A stretch of DNA of 64,000 nucleotides from CAWIJJ01 sp963836405. GTDB lineage: Bacteria; Acidobacteriota; Terriglobia; Bryobacterales; Bryobacteraceae. The notes under the pieces were generated by a model. The model saw nothing but the letters and a program-made list of their open reading frames with translations. It did not search any database and was not told where the DNA came from. The first letter of the stretch is position 1. Every line of letters begins with the position of its first letter. The position numbers and the translations under genes are program-made. The stretch lies in the NCBI GenBank assembly GCA_963836405.1, contig CAWIJL010000012.1, forward strand, positions 85,339 through 149,338. Direction: 5' to 3'. Shown in pieces: positions 63,358 through 64,000 of this stretch.

Positions 63358-64000
63358 GCCGCTCCAAGTCTGAGTCGCTGCTGGGCCTGACCGAGAGTTT
63401 CTTCCATAATTATCTGAAACAGACGCGCGGAGCAAGCGGGCATACCGTGCGAGCCTACCGCGATGCGCTGAAGCTCTTCTACTTGTTCCTGGCAGATCGG
63501 AAGCGCAAGCCCGTGGCTGACCTCGCCTTGGACGATATCCAATCCGATGCCCTGCTCGCATTCTTAGATCATGTCGAATCGCATCCGAGGGAACACTGCG
63601 GTTACCCGAAATTGCCGTCTTGCCGCGGTTCGCAGTTTTGTGCAGCACCTCCTGCGGCACGATGTAACGCGGGCCGGCCAGTACGGTCGCATTCTAGCGA
63701 TTCGCAACAAAAAAGCACTACGACGGGCCGCCACTTATCTGGAACCTGAAGAGGCCCGTGCGGTGATCGCCGCCATTGATCGTCGGAGTCGTAATGGGGA
63801 ACGCGATCACGCCCTGTTGTTGTTTCTCTATAACACGGGAGCGCGCGTCAGCGAAGCTTTGGCGATACGCGCCCGTGATCTTCAGTTGGAAAGGCCACGG
63901 CAAGTGCGGCTGCTGGGCAAAGGCCGAAAGGAACGAATCTGCCCCCTTGGCCCGAAACCGCATCAGCCCTACATCGGATCATTCCCGTAAAAGGCGGGGA
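63354..64000 (+). CDS. Tyrosine recombinase RitC, partial and frameshifted
   Basis: The third recombinase, cut by the window end. FFHNYLKQTRGASGHTVRAY is the SAM-like domain; NTGARVSEALAIRARDLQLE shows the catalytic Arg I intact; LLGKGRKERICPL the Lys region. Shifts near 63578 and 63945 interrupt it; after the second the text resumes WPETASALHRIIPVKGG. The HxxR and Tyr motifs lie beyond the window. Confidence 0.82.

Larger units (their letters stand above)
61034..64000 (+). mobile_element. RIT element (recombinases in trio), left end and most of the body
   Basis: Three overlapping tyrosine recombinase genes on one strand (61151, 62389, 63354; overlaps of four bases each) with the RitA-RitB-RitC size pattern. 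They start 117 bases after the break in IS66. The left end carries repeats of TTATC(C/T)GG. The right end is outside the window. ritB and ritC are frameshifted as sequenced. Confidence 0.85.

Overview
The window looks like chromosome from an Acidobacteriota member close to Solibacter/Bryobacterales. GC is high. The gene set fits that group: a PadR-controlled ADOP/MacB-type permease, a c-type cytochrome paired with a quinoprotein beta-propeller, an overlapping ECF sigma factor and Ser/Thr kinase pair, a secreted DUF4965 glycosidase-like protein, DUF1080, and exported proteins with Gly/Arg-rich tracts. The assignment is by gene content only; there is no rRNA or tRNA in the window.

Layout, bases 1-48443 (core-like chromosome). 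DnaE2 C-terminus; GH36 alpha-galactosidase, VOC protein, membrane protein, kinase, ECF sigma and FabG on the minus strand; UbiD, PadR, a hydratase and an OsmC-family protein on the plus strand. The OsmC gene has an in-frame TGA exactly at its peroxidatic cysteine, with a SECIS-like hairpin behind it, so it is a candidate selenoprotein. Then a Tat-exported sugar isomerase-like protein; a TerC metal exporter behind a yybP-ykoY manganese riboswitch; a GldA/GldF/GldG/DUF4340 ABC export operon running into an NAD salvage pair (pncB-pncA); a deleted heme O synthase; an exported Gfo/Idh/MocA oxidoreductase; a cytochrome c plus quinoprotein pair; an esterase; a GAF/SpoIIE phosphatase; rpiB-deoC; a nickel/cobalt exporter; lysA; a phospholipase C-like protein; a DUF4965 enzyme; an M28 peptidase; an aminotransferase; a ribokinase-permease-ADP-ribosylglycohydrolase operon; a beta-propeller phosphoesterase; and a PadR-ADOP pair.

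Bases 48443-64000 are accessory DNA. They start abruptly inside two broken genes (a TPR-like secreted protein and a serine recombinase). A plasmid- or satellite-like replication module follows: a small basic protein, a hairpin-rich region, four small unknown genes, a P4-type primase/helicase that is cut short, and a macro-domain protein. Next is an IS21-family transposon (52435-59550) carrying a zinc-ribbon protein, a ParB-like protein, IstA, IstB, a 110-residue protein and three palindromic repeats. A second IS21 element (55345-58299) is inserted in its istA gene with a 5-bp target duplication. After this come a primase C-terminal fragment, a resolvase, a truncated IS66 transposase, and a three-recombinase RIT element that cuts the IS66 gene at a repeat with dif-like architecture.

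Caution: at least a dozen genes have reading frames broken by single-base shifts while their active-site motifs stay intact. The zone 26.2-29.3 kb is especially dense. Some shifts fall in homopolymers, so residual assembly errors are the simplest explanation for many of them. The deletion in the heme O synthase and the transposon-cut genes look real.
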